Positions 42,543-51,792 of a stretch of 64,000 nucleotides of DNA are shown in pieces. The notes under the pieces were generated by a model. That model ran no database searches and was not told where the DNA came from. It worked only from the letters and a program-made list of their open reading frames with translations. Position 1 is the first letter of the stretch, and every line of letters starts with the position of its first letter. The translations under genes were made by a program, and so were the position numbers. The DNA is from Emticicia soli. Lineage in GTDB: Bacteria > Bacteroidota > Bacteroidia > Cytophagales > Spirosomataceae. The DNA is taken from NCBI RefSeq assembly GCF_037860775.1, contig NZ_JBBEWC010000019.1, positions 1 to 64,000 on the forward strand. The letters run 5' to 3'.

Positions 42543-42962
42543 TTACGCCTTGCAATTAGGACAAGTACCTTGCATAAGCATATTGATATCGCTCAGTTTA
42601 TACCCATCAGGTAAATTTACTTTCGGAATATGCACGCTTTCAATACAGGTTGTATTGCCACAAACCAGACATTTAAAATGCACATGGTCGTGGTGGTGTT
42701 CGTCGTGCTTACACTCGGTTGAGCGGCAAAGGGCATATTTAGTGCCGCCTTCGTCGTCTAGTACTTTATGAATAATGCCTTTCTCAACAAATGTTTTCAG
42801 GGTACGATAAATCGTAACTCTATCAAAACGTTCGCCGAAGAGATTCTCCAGATCACCGTGCGAAAGCGCATGGCTGTAAGTCTGAAATGACTGTAATATA
42901 TCTTCACGACAGCCCGTATGGCGTAAGTCGTATTCTTTTAATGTATTTTTAGAGAGATTCAT
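42543..42962 (-). CDS. Fur-family metal-dependent regulator
   Basis: 139 residues from the ATG at 42962. DNA-binding winged helix (LRHTGCREDILQSFQ, RVTIYRTLKTFVEKGIIHK), then a metal-sensing region with a histidine-rich stretch KHDEHHHDHVHFKC and structural zinc cysteines CLVCGNTTC and CPNC. This matches Fur/Zur proteins of Bacteroidota; the extra histidines and CxxC pairs favour a zinc sensor (Zur) but this is not certain. Targets are unknown; the ABC exporter and EamA gene are neighbours. Confidence 0.9.
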   Translation of the reverse strand: MNLSKNTLKEYDLRHTGCREDILQSFQTYSHALSHGDLENLFGERFDRVTIYRTLKTFVEKGIIHKVLDDEGGTKYALCRSTECKHDEHHHDHVHFKCLVCGNTTCIESVHIPKVNLPDGYKLSDINMLMQGTCPNCKA

Positions 42963-43056
42963 GATTTTCAGGTTTATAAATTCATGAAAAAACAATGAAA
43001 CAAGCCCAGATTACAAGTAAAAATCGTCTTTAATCCTCATTGATTCCTGCTGCTTG

Positions 43057-44958
43057 TTATTCTACCAGCAAATTTACGTTTTCAAACTGTAATTTAACCA
43101 GATTTGCGTAAATTCCTTCTTCTTTCAGAATCAACTCATCGTGTGAGCCTGATTCTGCTATTTCGCCGTCTTTCAAAACATATATAGTATCAACGTTGCG
43201 AATAGTTGCCAGACGGTGCGCAATAATAATGGTTGTGCGGTCTTTCATTAACTTATCCAAGGCATCTTGCACCAGTTTTTCCGATTCAGAATCGAGCGCA
43301 CTTGTAGCTTCATCAAGAATCAGAATCGATGGGTCTTTCAGTATTGCCCTTGCAATAGCAATACGCTGTCTTTGTCCGCCTGATAATTTCACACCTCTTT
43401 CGCCTACAATTGTCTGGAATTTCTCAGGGAAAGAGTCAATAAAGTTGAATGCATTGGCTTTCTTGGCTGCCTCAATCACTTCTGTTTCGGTAGAGCCGGG
43501 TTTTCCGTATGCAATATTTTCGTAGATAGTTCCGCCAAAAAGCATTACTTCTTGTGGTACTATGGCAATGTTGCTTCTTAATTCGGTTACATCTTGGTCA
43601 GCAATATTTACACCATCAATCACAATTTTGCCTCTTGTGAGCGGATACAGTTTCATTAACAACTGCACAAGTGTTGATTTACCCGCACCACTTTGCCCAA
43701 CCAATGCAATTTTTTCACCTGCTTTTACATTGATAGAAACATCTTTCAACACAGTTACATCAGCCCTTGACGGATACACAAAACCCACGTTTTCAAACGA
43801 AACATTTCCCTGTGCCTTTTTAAATTCAAACGCACGGTCAACATCTACTTCCGAGTTTTCTTCTAAAATCTCTAATACCCGTTCCGAAGCCCCAATGGTT
43901 TTTTGTATCTGGGCATACATATCGCCCAAGCCACCAACCGAGCCACCAATAAAACCAGTATATATAATGAAAGTAAAAAGGTCTTTGAAGTCTAACTCTC
44001 CGGTCAATACCAGATTGCCTCCATACCATACAACACCTACAACCCCACCAAACAATACAAAAATGATAAACGAAATAAAACCACCTCTGAACGTTGCCGC
44101 TTTTAAGGCATACTCAACAACACGTTGAATAGACGTTGTGTATCGGTTCACTTCAAGGCGCTCGTTAGTAAAGGCTTTTACTACATTAACCGATTGAAGT
44201 GTTTCTTCTACTATGATATTGGTTTTGGCTAGTTCGTCTTGTACTTTTTTAGAGTTTTTTCTAATAAACCGGCCAAAAAAGATGGCCGCCACCACCAAAA
44301 ACGGAAACGTTGAAAGCATGAAAAGTGTAAGCTTTCCCGAAATAAGGGTAATAAGCAATACTCCACCAACCAATGTAAATATCTGGCGGAACAGCTCAGC
44401 CAATGTAATAGACAATACATCTTGCAGTTGTGTTACGTCAGAAGTAATACGGCTCATTAGCTCACCCACACGGCTTTTCTCAAAAAAGGTAATGGGTAGC
44501 GTAATGATTTTGGTATAAAGTTCTTTTCTCAGATCACGCATCGATTGCTCCGATACGCGTGTAAAAGTATAAACTCTTAGAAATGAAAAACCCGCTTGCA
44601 GAATGAGCAAAACAACAAAAAGGAATGTTACTTCATTTAATGTAAAATTTGGCGCCGAATTAAAAATGTTTTGAAGCTTATCGCCCATCATATTCATGCT
44701 GCCCATACCGTTGGTATTAGGTAATGAAGCTGCTTTGTCTGGCGATACGATAGCGCCTACCATTTGTCCCATCAAAAGCGGGATACTCATGGAAGTTAAT
44801 TGTGAAAGTACCAAAAAAACGAAACCTATCATAAAGGTCCATTTGTATGGTAAGGTAAATCTAAAAACTTTCAGAGCTTTGCCAAAGCCCTCTTTACTGA
44901 TTTTCTTTTTGTCTTTTTCTGAAGCCTCTTCTCCAAAACGTTGGGTTCTTTTTGCCAT
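43057..44958 (-). CDS. ABC transporter, fused permease and ATPase (MsbA/BmrA-like)
   Basis: 633-residue half-transporter: six TM helices (about 35-350) and a nucleotide-binding domain (about 385-620) with Walker A GQSGAGKST, signature LSGGQRQRIAIA, Walker B ILILDEATSALD and the H-loop IIIAHRL. An inserted loop rich in G/M/N between TM1 and TM2 (about 75-105) is typical of the Bacteroidota subgroup. Works as a dimer exporting lipids or hydrophobic compounds. Gap to gldB is 61 bp, same strand. Confidence 0.92.
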   Translation of the reverse strand: MAKRTQRFGEEASEKDKKKISKEGFGKALKVFRFTLPYKWTFMIGFVFLVLSQLTSMSIPLLMGQMVGAIVSPDKAASLPNTNGMGSMNMMGDKLQNIFNSAPNFTLNEVTFLFVVLLILQAGFSFLRVYTFTRVSEQSMRDLRKELYTKIITLPITFFEKSRVGELMSRITSDVTQLQDVLSITLAELFRQIFTLVGGVLLITLISGKLTLFMLSTFPFLVVAAIFFGRFIRKNSKKVQDELAKTNIIVEETLQSVNVVKAFTNERLEVNRYTTSIQRVVEYALKAATFRGGFISFIIFVLFGGVVGVVWYGGNLVLTGELDFKDLFTFIIYTGFIGGSVGGLGDMYAQIQKTIGASERVLEILEENSEVDVDRAFEFKKAQGNVSFENVGFVYPSRADVTVLKDVSINVKAGEKIALVGQSGAGKSTLVQLLMKLYPLTRGKIVIDGVNIADQDVTELRSNIAIVPQEVMLFGGTIYENIAYGKPGSTETEVIEAAKKANAFNFIDSFPEKFQTIVGERGVKLSGGQRQRIAIARAILKDPSILILDEATSALDSESEKLVQDALDKLMKDRTTIIIAHRLATIRNVDTIYVLKDGEIAESGSHDELILKEEGIYANLVKLQFENVNLLVE

Positions 44959-45019
44959 AGTACTTTATCCTCTTTGTGGTTAATTATGAGGATTTTAAAA
45001 ATTAAATGAGCCAACAGCC

Positions 45020-46033
45020 TTATTCTTCTTTTTCGTCTGTTTGACCCCTGTATTTTGATTGCTCAAAAATCTGGCGCGCGTCGGCGTTTTTCATCAAATC
45101 TACTAACGTAATCGAAGGGTTTTCGGTTCGGTAACGGCTTACTATTCGCCAACCTAGCCATTGCCCGATGCGTCCGGGGCAATCTGATCCTATTTCTATT
45201 ACATTAGGGCGCTCGCCAATATATTTGTCTTTTATTCTGTCGTTTGTTTCGTAAATCAGTTTATTATCTATAAAATGCGCCCACACATAGCCTTGTCCGT
45301 TCCAGCTTTTTACAAGGTTTGAGTCGGCATAAGCTATAACCAACGAGTCGGGCACATTCGGAATCACCGCTCTTGTAAACTCAAAACTTTTGCCATAGAA
45401 AACCATATCGGCTAGCAAGGAGCGGTCGTTCAGGTCAATCTTATTATATTTTCTTGAAAGTAGCGTAACAACCGTAGGTACTATATATGGTTTGGCATAG
45501 CGCCTTAGCATATAGTTTGGGTGTTGTGGGCGATACTTGGCTTTTGGGCCAATAAACGATTCTAAGGGAATAATAATCAGGCTATCGTTTACAACCAGTT
45601 CGTTATCTAGCCCTGCAAAAGTGGTAATGATTTTTGGTTCTTTAAAATCAGGATAATGATATTTGATATGCTTAAAGGCTACCTCAAATTCTTTTTTTAA
45701 ATCATCTAAATTGCCAAAAGTCTGTTGCGTTTGCTGATAAAGTTCCTGTATAGCCGGATGATGAATTAATAAGTCAAGTCTTTCGATAAGACCTTGGTCA
45801 TCAGCAGGAGTCTGATAAAATGTTTCTACAAAAGTTCGGTGTTTTTCTAAAAAACTTCTGATTTCCTCTTTGTTCTTTAATTGCATCAGCGGTTCTTCTA
45901 GTCTTTCGATATTTACATTAACTTTTATCGCTGAAACATCAACGTCAGACGCATCGGTGGTCGATTCTGATTTCTGGCAAGCGTAAAAACATGAAGAAAC
46001 TAATAAGAAAAATCCTAGAATACGATATTTCAT
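45020..46033 (-). CDS. gldB: Gliding motility lipoprotein GldB
   Basis: 337-residue lipoprotein with the signal ending near SSC15 or YAC19. The body matches GldB: NIERLEEPLMQLK, PLESFIGP and the C-terminal signature CPGRIGQWLGWRIVSRY followed by ARQIFEQSKYRGQ. GldB is needed for gliding and for the type IX secretion machinery in Flavobacterium (family knowledge), which fits the two type IX-secreted proteins in this window. A -7 element TAATTTTG lies on the minus strand at 46065-46072, 31 bp before the start codon. Confidence 0.85.
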   Translation of the reverse strand: MKYRILGFFLLVSSCFYACQKSESTTDASDVDVSAIKVNVNIERLEEPLMQLKNKEEIRSFLEKHRTFVETFYQTPADDQGLIERLDLLIHHPAIQELYQQTQQTFGNLDDLKKEFEVAFKHIKYHYPDFKEPKIITTFAGLDNELVVNDSLIIIPLESFIGPKAKYRPQHPNYMLRRYAKPYIVPTVVTLLSRKYNKIDLNDRSLLADMVFYGKSFEFTRAVIPNVPDSLVIAYADSNLVKSWNGQGYVWAHFIDNKLIYETNDRIKDKYIGERPNVIEIGSDCPGRIGQWLGWRIVSRYRTENPSITLVDLMKNADARQIFEQSKYRGQTDEKEE

Positions 46034-46145
46034 AAATGAATGAGTAGTTTTCTCAAAAAACGCACAAAATTAGCTAATTATTTGTCTCGTATAGCGTACT
46101 TTCGCAAATTATAAGAAGTTTTTAATAAAATCACACTTCATAATT

Positions 46146-47309
46146 ATGAAAAAGCACTTCGTCAGCCTGTTAATAGGCATAGTGTCCTATGTACAGGTTT
46201 CGAATGTATATGCCCAGAAAACAGTTTATAATAAGGATGTTGAACAGCGAATAAAACAGGTAGAAACAAACCTTTTTAGTAATAAAGCCGGAAGTAATAA
46301 CGACAAATGGGCAATAGATACACGTATGCGCCACTATGGTGTATATGGGTTAAGCGTAGCCGTAATAAAAGATTATAAAATAGAATGGGTAAAAGGATAT
46401 GGCTTTGCTGACTTTGATGAAAAACGCTCTGTTACTACCGAAACACTTTTTCAGGCAGCGTCTATCAGTAAATCCTTGAATGCTGTAGGAGTACTGAAAC
46501 TGGTACAAGATAAAAAACTGGCACTTGACACCGATATTAATACTTACCTTACAACATGGAAGTTCCCGTATGATGCAGTATCAAAAGGTAAAAAAATAAA
46601 CGTGGCTAATTTATTGAGTCACTCGGCAGGGCTTAGCATACATGGTTTTCCGGGTTATGGCAAAGGAGACAAACTGCCAAGTATTACCCAGATACTCAAT
46701 GGGCAGAAACCAGCCAATACTAAAGCTGTTCGCTCTCAGTTTGAACCAGGTTTAAAAGCGGAGTACTCAGGTGGTGGTACTACTATTTCGCAATTAATCG
46801 TAATGGATATAACCAAACAGCCTTATGCTCAATATATGTGGAACAATGTGCTAAAACCAATGGGAATGCTGCATAGCACTTATGAGCAACCACCATTTAA
46901 TAAAAAAGCGCAAGAACTAGCCACAGGCTATCAGGAGAACAAGAAACAAATAGAGGGGAAATATCATATTTATCCTGAACAAGGTGCAGCAGGTTTATGG
47001 ACAAATCCAACAGATTTGGCGCATTATATTATCGAAACCCAACTGGCGCTTATCGGAAAATCGAACAAAGTGCTTTCTAAAGAAATGACTCAATTAAGGC
47101 TAACACCCTATAGTGAAAATTTGGGATTAGGCGTATTCATCGATGATGTTAATAAGACTTTTGGCCATAGTGGTGGCACCGCTGGTTTCAGATGCCAGTA
47201 TTACGGAAGCCTTCAAGGCGGCAATGGCGTGGTGGTAATGGTTAATTCAGATAATAGCGATATTATGTATGAGCTTATTAATAGCGTCAGGTCAATTTAT
47301 AAATGGTAG
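46146..47309 (+). CDS. Serine hydrolase, beta-lactamase class C / penicillin-binding fold
   Basis: 387-residue exported serine hydrolase. Signal peptide (about 1-24, ending VYAQ), catalytic S106-x-x-K109 in AASISKS, YSGGGTT as the Y-x-G/N element, and the HSGGTAG triad near the C-terminus (in GHSGGTAGFR). It also has the N-terminal GLSVAVIKDYKIEWVKGYG typical of Beta-lactamase-fold esterases/peptidases. Could be an esterase, D-peptidase or beta-lactamase; class C beta-lactamase activity is not implied. Its 3' gap (47310-47671, 362 bp) holds only the ppiD promoter. Confidence 0.88.
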   Translation: MKKHFVSLLIGIVSYVQVSNVYAQKTVYNKDVEQRIKQVETNLFSNKAGSNNDKWAIDTRMRHYGVYGLSVAVIKDYKIEWVKGYGFADFDEKRSVTTETLFQAASISKSLNAVGVLKLVQDKKLALDTDINTYLTTWKFPYDAVSKGKKINVANLLSHSAGLSIHGFPGYGKGDKLPSITQILNGQKPANTKAVRSQFEPGLKAEYSGGGTTISQLIVMDITKQPYAQYMWNNVLKPMGMLHSTYEQPPFNKKAQELATGYQENKKQIEGKYHIYPEQGAAGLWTNPTDLAHYIIETQLALIGKSNKVLSKEMTQLRLTPYSENLGLGVFIDDVNKTFGHSGGTAGFRCQYYGSLQGGNGVVVMVNSDNSDIMYELINSVRSIYKW

Positions 47310-47557
47310 ACCTTAAGTATAAAGAGTGCTTTAATAAGTTTAACTGATAAATTTTATTTTTTTTACTTATCTAAAAGGCTCTGTGAGTATCTTCAAACGA
47401 TTGAAAATAAAGATTTTATAAAAAAATATTATTGTGGTGTTTTTAGTAAAATAGCCTGTTTTATTGCTGATTGAGGCTTTTTGTCTATACTTGCACTCTC
47501 AAAAATTGCAGAACCGTTTAAAACTTGTTAAAAAACATATAATCCTAATTGGATTTC

Positions 47558-47589
47558 TTTGATAATATGTATGAATCTATGTATTTTTG
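47558..47589 (+). promoter_or_regulatory. Promoter of the PpiD-like gene
   Basis: TTTG (47558-47561), 20 bp, TATTTTTG (47582-47589) is a full Bacteroidota consensus. The leader is about 75 nt. Confidence 0.75.
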
Positions 47590-47671
47590 CGGTTCGTTTT
47601 TTTACAGGTTTAACTATTAAACACTTATCACCTAAAAACACGGGCTAAAATTAAGTATAAAATAAAAACTA

Positions 47672-49810
47672 ATGGCTTTAATTAACAAAATTCGGGAGCG
47701 TTCGGGAATCGCAGTTGCAGTTATTGCAATTGCCCTTATTCTATTTATCGTTGGAGGAGATTTATTCTACGGAAGTGGTGGTAGAGGAGGCTTATTTGGC
47801 GGTAACAGTAATAAAATTGGTGAAATAGCCGGAACGAGCATTGATGCTCAGGCGTTTCAGGCAAAATTAGATGTTGCTCGTGCCAACTACGAACAACAAG
47901 CAGGTAGAGCATTGCAAGAACAAGAAGTGCAACAACTCCGTAATCAGGTGTGGGAGCAAATGATTTTTGATATTGCTTACAAAGAAGAATTTGAAAAATT
48001 AGGCTTAAAAGTAACTCCTGATGAGCTTCGTGAGATGATTCAAGGTACTAAAAACCTGAGCCCGATGATTAAACAACAGTTTACTGACCCTCAAACAGGG
48101 CAGTACGACCGTAATCGTCACATCGAGTTTATCAATGCGGCAGCTGGTAACCAATTACCTGCGCCACAAAAAATGGCTTGGGACCAAATCAAAGAAAGCG
48201 CTATTCAACAACGTTTGTTAGAAAAATACAACGCATTGCTTAGCACTTCTACTTTTGTAACTACGGCTGAAGCGAAAAAAGAATACGAAGGACAAGTAAC
48301 AAAAGCTGATGCTAAATATTTGTATGTACCGTATTTCAGTGTTAACGATACTACAATCAAAGTAACCGACAGCCAATTATCTGATTATTTGAGCAAACAT
48401 AAAGCTGAGTACCAAGGTTACGATAGCCGTTCTTTCGACTACGTAGTGTATCAGGTAGCACCTACAAAAGAAGATAGTGCCGCACTATATGATGATATCA
48501 AGTCTTTTGCTAAAGGTTTAGCTGCGGCAACTGACCCACAAGCGTATGCTTCTGCTAACTCAGAAGTAAGAGTACCATACGAGCGCCCGGCAAGCCAATT
48601 AAGTAATGATTTGAAAGCTGCTTTGGCAACGGCAATTCCGGGTGCAGTAATCGGGCCATTTAAAGAAGGAAATGTTTACTCAATTCACCGATTTGAAGGT
48701 ACTACTACGGATACTACATTTACAACCCGTGCAAGCCATATCTTGATTCGTTCAGATAAAAATGCACCGGATTCAGTAAAAGCACTTGCACGTAAACAAG
48801 CACAGGATATACTAGACCAAGTGAAACAAGGTGCTGATTTTGAAACTCTGGCTCGTACTAACAGCCAGGATGGTTCGGCTCAACAAGGTGGAGATTTAGG
48901 TTTCTTTACCAAAGGTACAATGGTAAAACCATTCAATGATGCCGTATTTGGTATGAGTGGTGCTGGTTTAGTGCCAAATCTTGTAGAAACAGAGTTTGGT
49001 TACCATATCATTAAGGTTACAGAACCAAAATCAAACATAAAATACAAAGTAGCTAGCATTAGCCGAGAGCTACAAGCAAGTGAGTCGACTCGTAATGCTA
49101 TTTATCAAAAAGCTGAAGGCTTACGCTCAAGTGTAGATTCAGATAAAGAGTTTGAAGAAGCTGTAAAGAAGGATGGTAAATTGGTGATGTTGAAAGCAGA
49201 CAGAGTATTCCCTGATGCAGCATCATTCAACACAATTCAGAACGCACGTGAGGTTGTATTGTGGGCATTTAACGATGATACTAAAGTAGGTTCTGTTTCA
49301 AACAGAGTTTTTGAAGTAGGCGATAATTTTATTGTAGCTGCTGTTAGAGCTAAATCAGATAAAGATAATCCGAAAGTTGATGATTTCAGAGATGCTTTAA
49401 CTGCTAAAGTTCGTAACGAAGTTAAAGGAGAGCAAATTTTGAAAAAATTAGGTGGTGCTAGCGGAACACTTGAGCAAATTGCTGAGAAATACGGTGCAGG
49501 TGCAATTATTGAAGCTGCAAACGAAATCAGCTTTGCAACTGGTATCCTTACTACTCCGGGTGTTGACCCAATTGCAGTAGGTAAAATATTCAGCTTAGCT
49601 GCAGGTAAACGTTCGAAACCATTTGTAGGCGAAAACGGCGTATTTATCGTAGAAACAACCAGTATAACTAACGCTCCTGCTATTGCAGACTACTCGCAAT
49701 ACAAAGCACAAGTATTACAACGTAGCGGTGGATTCGGCGCTTCTTACCTAGCTAATCAGGCTATCCGTGATAACGCTAAAATCAAAGACAACAGAGCTAA
49801 ATTCTTCTGA
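47672..49810 (+). CDS. ppiD: PpiD-like periplasmic foldase (SurA N-domain, parvulin PPIase)
   Basis: 712-residue membrane-anchored chaperone that folds outer-membrane and secreted proteins. An N-terminal cytosolic stub (INKIRERSGIAVA), one TM helix (about 14-34), a SurA/PpiD N-terminal chaperone domain (about 50-230) with the motif QEVQQLRNQVWEQMI, and a parvulin domain at about 350-450 (ASHILIRSDK, QDGSAQQGGDLGFFTKGTMVKPF, FGYHIIKVTE). A second, less conserved repeat-like part follows to the end. In Bacteroidota this gene is often single-copy and important for envelope assembly. Confidence 0.9.
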   Translation: MALINKIRERSGIAVAVIAIALILFIVGGDLFYGSGGRGGLFGGNSNKIGEIAGTSIDAQAFQAKLDVARANYEQQAGRALQEQEVQQLRNQVWEQMIFDIAYKEEFEKLGLKVTPDELREMIQGTKNLSPMIKQQFTDPQTGQYDRNRHIEFINAAAGNQLPAPQKMAWDQIKESAIQQRLLEKYNALLSTSTFVTTAEAKKEYEGQVTKADAKYLYVPYFSVNDTTIKVTDSQLSDYLSKHKAEYQGYDSRSFDYVVYQVAPTKEDSAALYDDIKSFAKGLAAATDPQAYASANSEVRVPYERPASQLSNDLKAALATAIPGAVIGPFKEGNVYSIHRFEGTTTDTTFTTRASHILIRSDKNAPDSVKALARKQAQDILDQVKQGADFETLARTNSQDGSAQQGGDLGFFTKGTMVKPFNDAVFGMSGAGLVPNLVETEFGYHIIKVTEPKSNIKYKVASISRELQASESTRNAIYQKAEGLRSSVDSDKEFEEAVKKDGKLVMLKADRVFPDAASFNTIQNAREVVLWAFNDDTKVGSVSNRVFEVGDNFIVAAVRAKSDKDNPKVDDFRDALTAKVRNEVKGEQILKKLGGASGTLEQIAEKYGAGAIIEAANEISFATGILTTPGVDPIAVGKIFSLAAGKRSKPFVGENGVFIVETTSITNAPAIADYSQYKAQVLQRSGGFGASYLANQAIRDNAKIKDNRAKFF

Positions 49811-49830
49811 TAAATCAGAAATAGCATATA

Positions 49831-49868
49831 ACAGAAATAGCAGCCCACAAGGCTGCTATTTCTGTTTC
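49831..49868. terminator. Terminator between ppiD and the alkane monooxygenase gene
   Basis: ACAGAAATAGCAGCC (49831-49845) and GGCTGCTATTTCTGT (49851-49865) form a perfect 15-bp stem with a 5-nt loop and T-rich tail. Convergent genes end on both sides. Confidence 0.88.
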
Positions 49869-49874
49869 AAAGCA

Positions 49875-50990
49875 TTAGCTGAATCTACTTACCACTTCTT
49901 TTATTTGTCTGGCATCGTATGCTTTCTCCTGCCATTCTTCCAATCTTTTATTCATGATATTGAACCATAGTGGCGGTATCAGCGATATGAGTATCATCAT
50001 GGTATAGCCATAAGGCAATTGCGGACTTTCATCAAAATGCCTTATCACCTGATACGGCCTTGACGCATAAGCATGATGGTCGGAATGGCGCTGTAAATGA
50101 AAAAGCATCAGATTGCTATAATAATGATTGGCATTCCATGAATGCAGCGGATTTACTTTCTCGTATTTACCAGGTGCAATTTCTTTACGCATGATGCCAT
50201 AGTGCTCAATATAATTGACACACTCTAATGAGAGTATAGCTATAATACTCTGAGCCACAAAAAACAAAGGTATAAGCCACTGAAACTGATCTGTCATATA
50301 GCTACTAATAAGCGTAAGGCTTAGACAAAATGTAATGGGAAGCACAACAGCCCAAATCATACCATTATGCCACGACCACACCTGCAGATTTTTCTTTGCC
50401 AATTGTTTTTTCTCAATATGCCATGCACTGCTGAAACTTCCGATGAGCGTTTGTTTCCAGAATGCAAAAATAGTCTGGTTCTTGCGGGCAGTAGCAGGGT
50501 CTAGCGGCGTGGCTACGTGCGTATGATGGCCTCGGTTATGTTCTATCAGGAAATGCATATAAGCCACCGATAATAAGGCTGCTTTGGCATGAAACTGTGC
50601 CATAGGGCTTGTGCGATGCCCCAGCTCATGCGCAATATTAATAATGGTAGAAGAATACACACCCTGGCTGAGCATCAGACCCAGTATCTGCCACCAACTC
50701 AGGTTATCATATATCAATATATAAGAGCCCCACAGCAGCATAAAATATTGAATATACACATGAGAGTACACCAGTACATCAAAGTATTTATCTTTAATAA
50801 GTTCTTCGTATTCCTCGGTGCTGGCATTCTGTGAGTCACGGCTGATTACTTGGTCTAAGATAGGAACTAGTAAATAGGCGTAGATAAAGACAAAGAAAGT
50901 CCAGTTGTGGCTAATGAAGTAATAGCCCGACAAGGCAAAGACAATAAACGAATACCCCCAGGCGAAGCCAATCTTTTTTCGGATACTCAT
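49875..50990 (-). CDS. alkB: AlkB-type alkane 1-monooxygenase (membrane diiron)
   Basis: 371-residue integral membrane non-heme diiron monooxygenase hydroxylating n-alkanes or related compounds at the terminal carbon. Histidine boxes: HELGHR (box 1), EHNRGHHTHVATPLDPA (box 2), the NYIEHYG motif typical of alkane hydroxylases, and LQRHSDHHAYASRPYQ (box 3). About six TM helices. Rubredoxin and its reductase, which supply electrons, are not in the window. It is divergent from the HupE-like gene with a 97-bp shared regulatory gap. Confidence 0.9.
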   Translation of the reverse strand: MSIRKKIGFAWGYSFIVFALSGYYFISHNWTFFVFIYAYLLVPILDQVISRDSQNASTEEYEELIKDKYFDVLVYSHVYIQYFMLLWGSYILIYDNLSWWQILGLMLSQGVYSSTIINIAHELGHRTSPMAQFHAKAALLSVAYMHFLIEHNRGHHTHVATPLDPATARKNQTIFAFWKQTLIGSFSSAWHIEKKQLAKKNLQVWSWHNGMIWAVVLPITFCLSLTLISSYMTDQFQWLIPLFFVAQSIIAILSLECVNYIEHYGIMRKEIAPGKYEKVNPLHSWNANHYYSNLMLFHLQRHSDHHAYASRPYQVIRHFDESPQLPYGYTMMILISLIPPLWFNIMNKRLEEWQEKAYDARQIKEVVSRFS

Positions 50991-51040
50991 AATTTTTAAA
51001 ATTTTGTATGTACTTTACAATCAAGGTTTTACAAAACTTG

Positions 51041-51048
51041 TATTTTTG
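51041..51048 (+). promoter_or_regulatory. -7 element of the HupE-like gene
   Basis: TATTTTTG, 40 bp before the ATG at 51088; supports that start over the TTG at 51004, which lies upstream of the promoter. Confidence 0.55.
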
Positions 51049-51087
51049 TTACTAATATACATACCTACCACCTTTTACCCTAGATTG

Positions 51088-51681
51088 ATGACGGAATTTT
51101 TTATTTTCTTACAATTAGGTTATCAACACATAACCGACATAAATGGCTACGACCATATCCTCTTTGTAGTAGCTCTATGCGCTATTTATCGCATAAAAGA
51201 CTGGAAAAAAATACTTATTCTTGTTACGGCTTTTACCATAGGGCACTCTGTTACACTTGCTTTGGCAGCCTTGAACGTGATTGAATACAGTACTGAGCTT
51301 ATTGAGTTCCTGATTCCGGTTACTATTATCTTTACTTGTATCACTAATCTGTTTCATAAAAGTAGCGATAGTGTGCTCGACATCGAAAAGTTTTCGCCTA
51401 TCCGATACGTTCTGGCATTAGGCTTTGGGCTTATTCATGGCATGGGCTTTTCTAATTACTTGCGTAGCTTATTAGGCAAAGACGAAAACATTATTCCGCA
51501 ATTATTGGCTTTTAATATAGGGCTTGAGTTTGGTCAGGTATTAATTGTAGCCATCATAATGGCTATTTCTTTTTTAGTACTCGAAGGATTCAAAGTAAGA
51601 AAACATCTATGGAATCTTGTGCTATCAAGCTTTGTGGCTGGTGTAGCTTTTAAATTAATGACCGAGAAATGGTTTTTCTAA
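51088..51681 (+). CDS. HupE/UreJ-family membrane protein
   Basis: 197 residues, about six TM helices, with an N-terminal motif QHITDINGYDHILFV and GHSVTLALAAL, and FGLIHGMGFSNYL near the middle; these His/Asp-rich helix ends match the HupE/UreJ family, which is thought to transport nickel or similar metals. No hydrogenase or urease genes are nearby, so a general metal-transport role is inferred. The start was moved from 51004 to 51088 because the consensus -7 element lies between them. Confidence 0.82.
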   Translation: MTEFFIFLQLGYQHITDINGYDHILFVVALCAIYRIKDWKKILILVTAFTIGHSVTLALAALNVIEYSTELIEFLIPVTIIFTCITNLFHKSSDSVLDIEKFSPIRYVLALGFGLIHGMGFSNYLRSLLGKDENIIPQLLAFNIGLEFGQVLIVAIIMAISFLVLEGFKVRKHLWNLVLSSFVAGVAFKLMTEKWFF

Positions 51682-51792
51682 GCTAATATCACCAGAAATG
51701 CGTGATTGTGAGTAAGTGAATTTTTCATAAATTGCAGAAATTTTACACAAGCATCTCAACTGTATAAATCAGAAACTAACCTTCATCAAAGC

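Noticed and set aside
43562..44128. 188-codon plus-strand frame inside the ABC transporter gene
   Set aside because: Antisense to a clear ABC transporter gene; no domain and typical antisense composition.
51004..51087. Longer N-terminus of the HupE-like protein from a TTG at 51004
   Set aside because: A consensus -7 promoter element (51041-51048) lies inside it; the ATG at 51088 fits both the promoter and the family's N-terminus.
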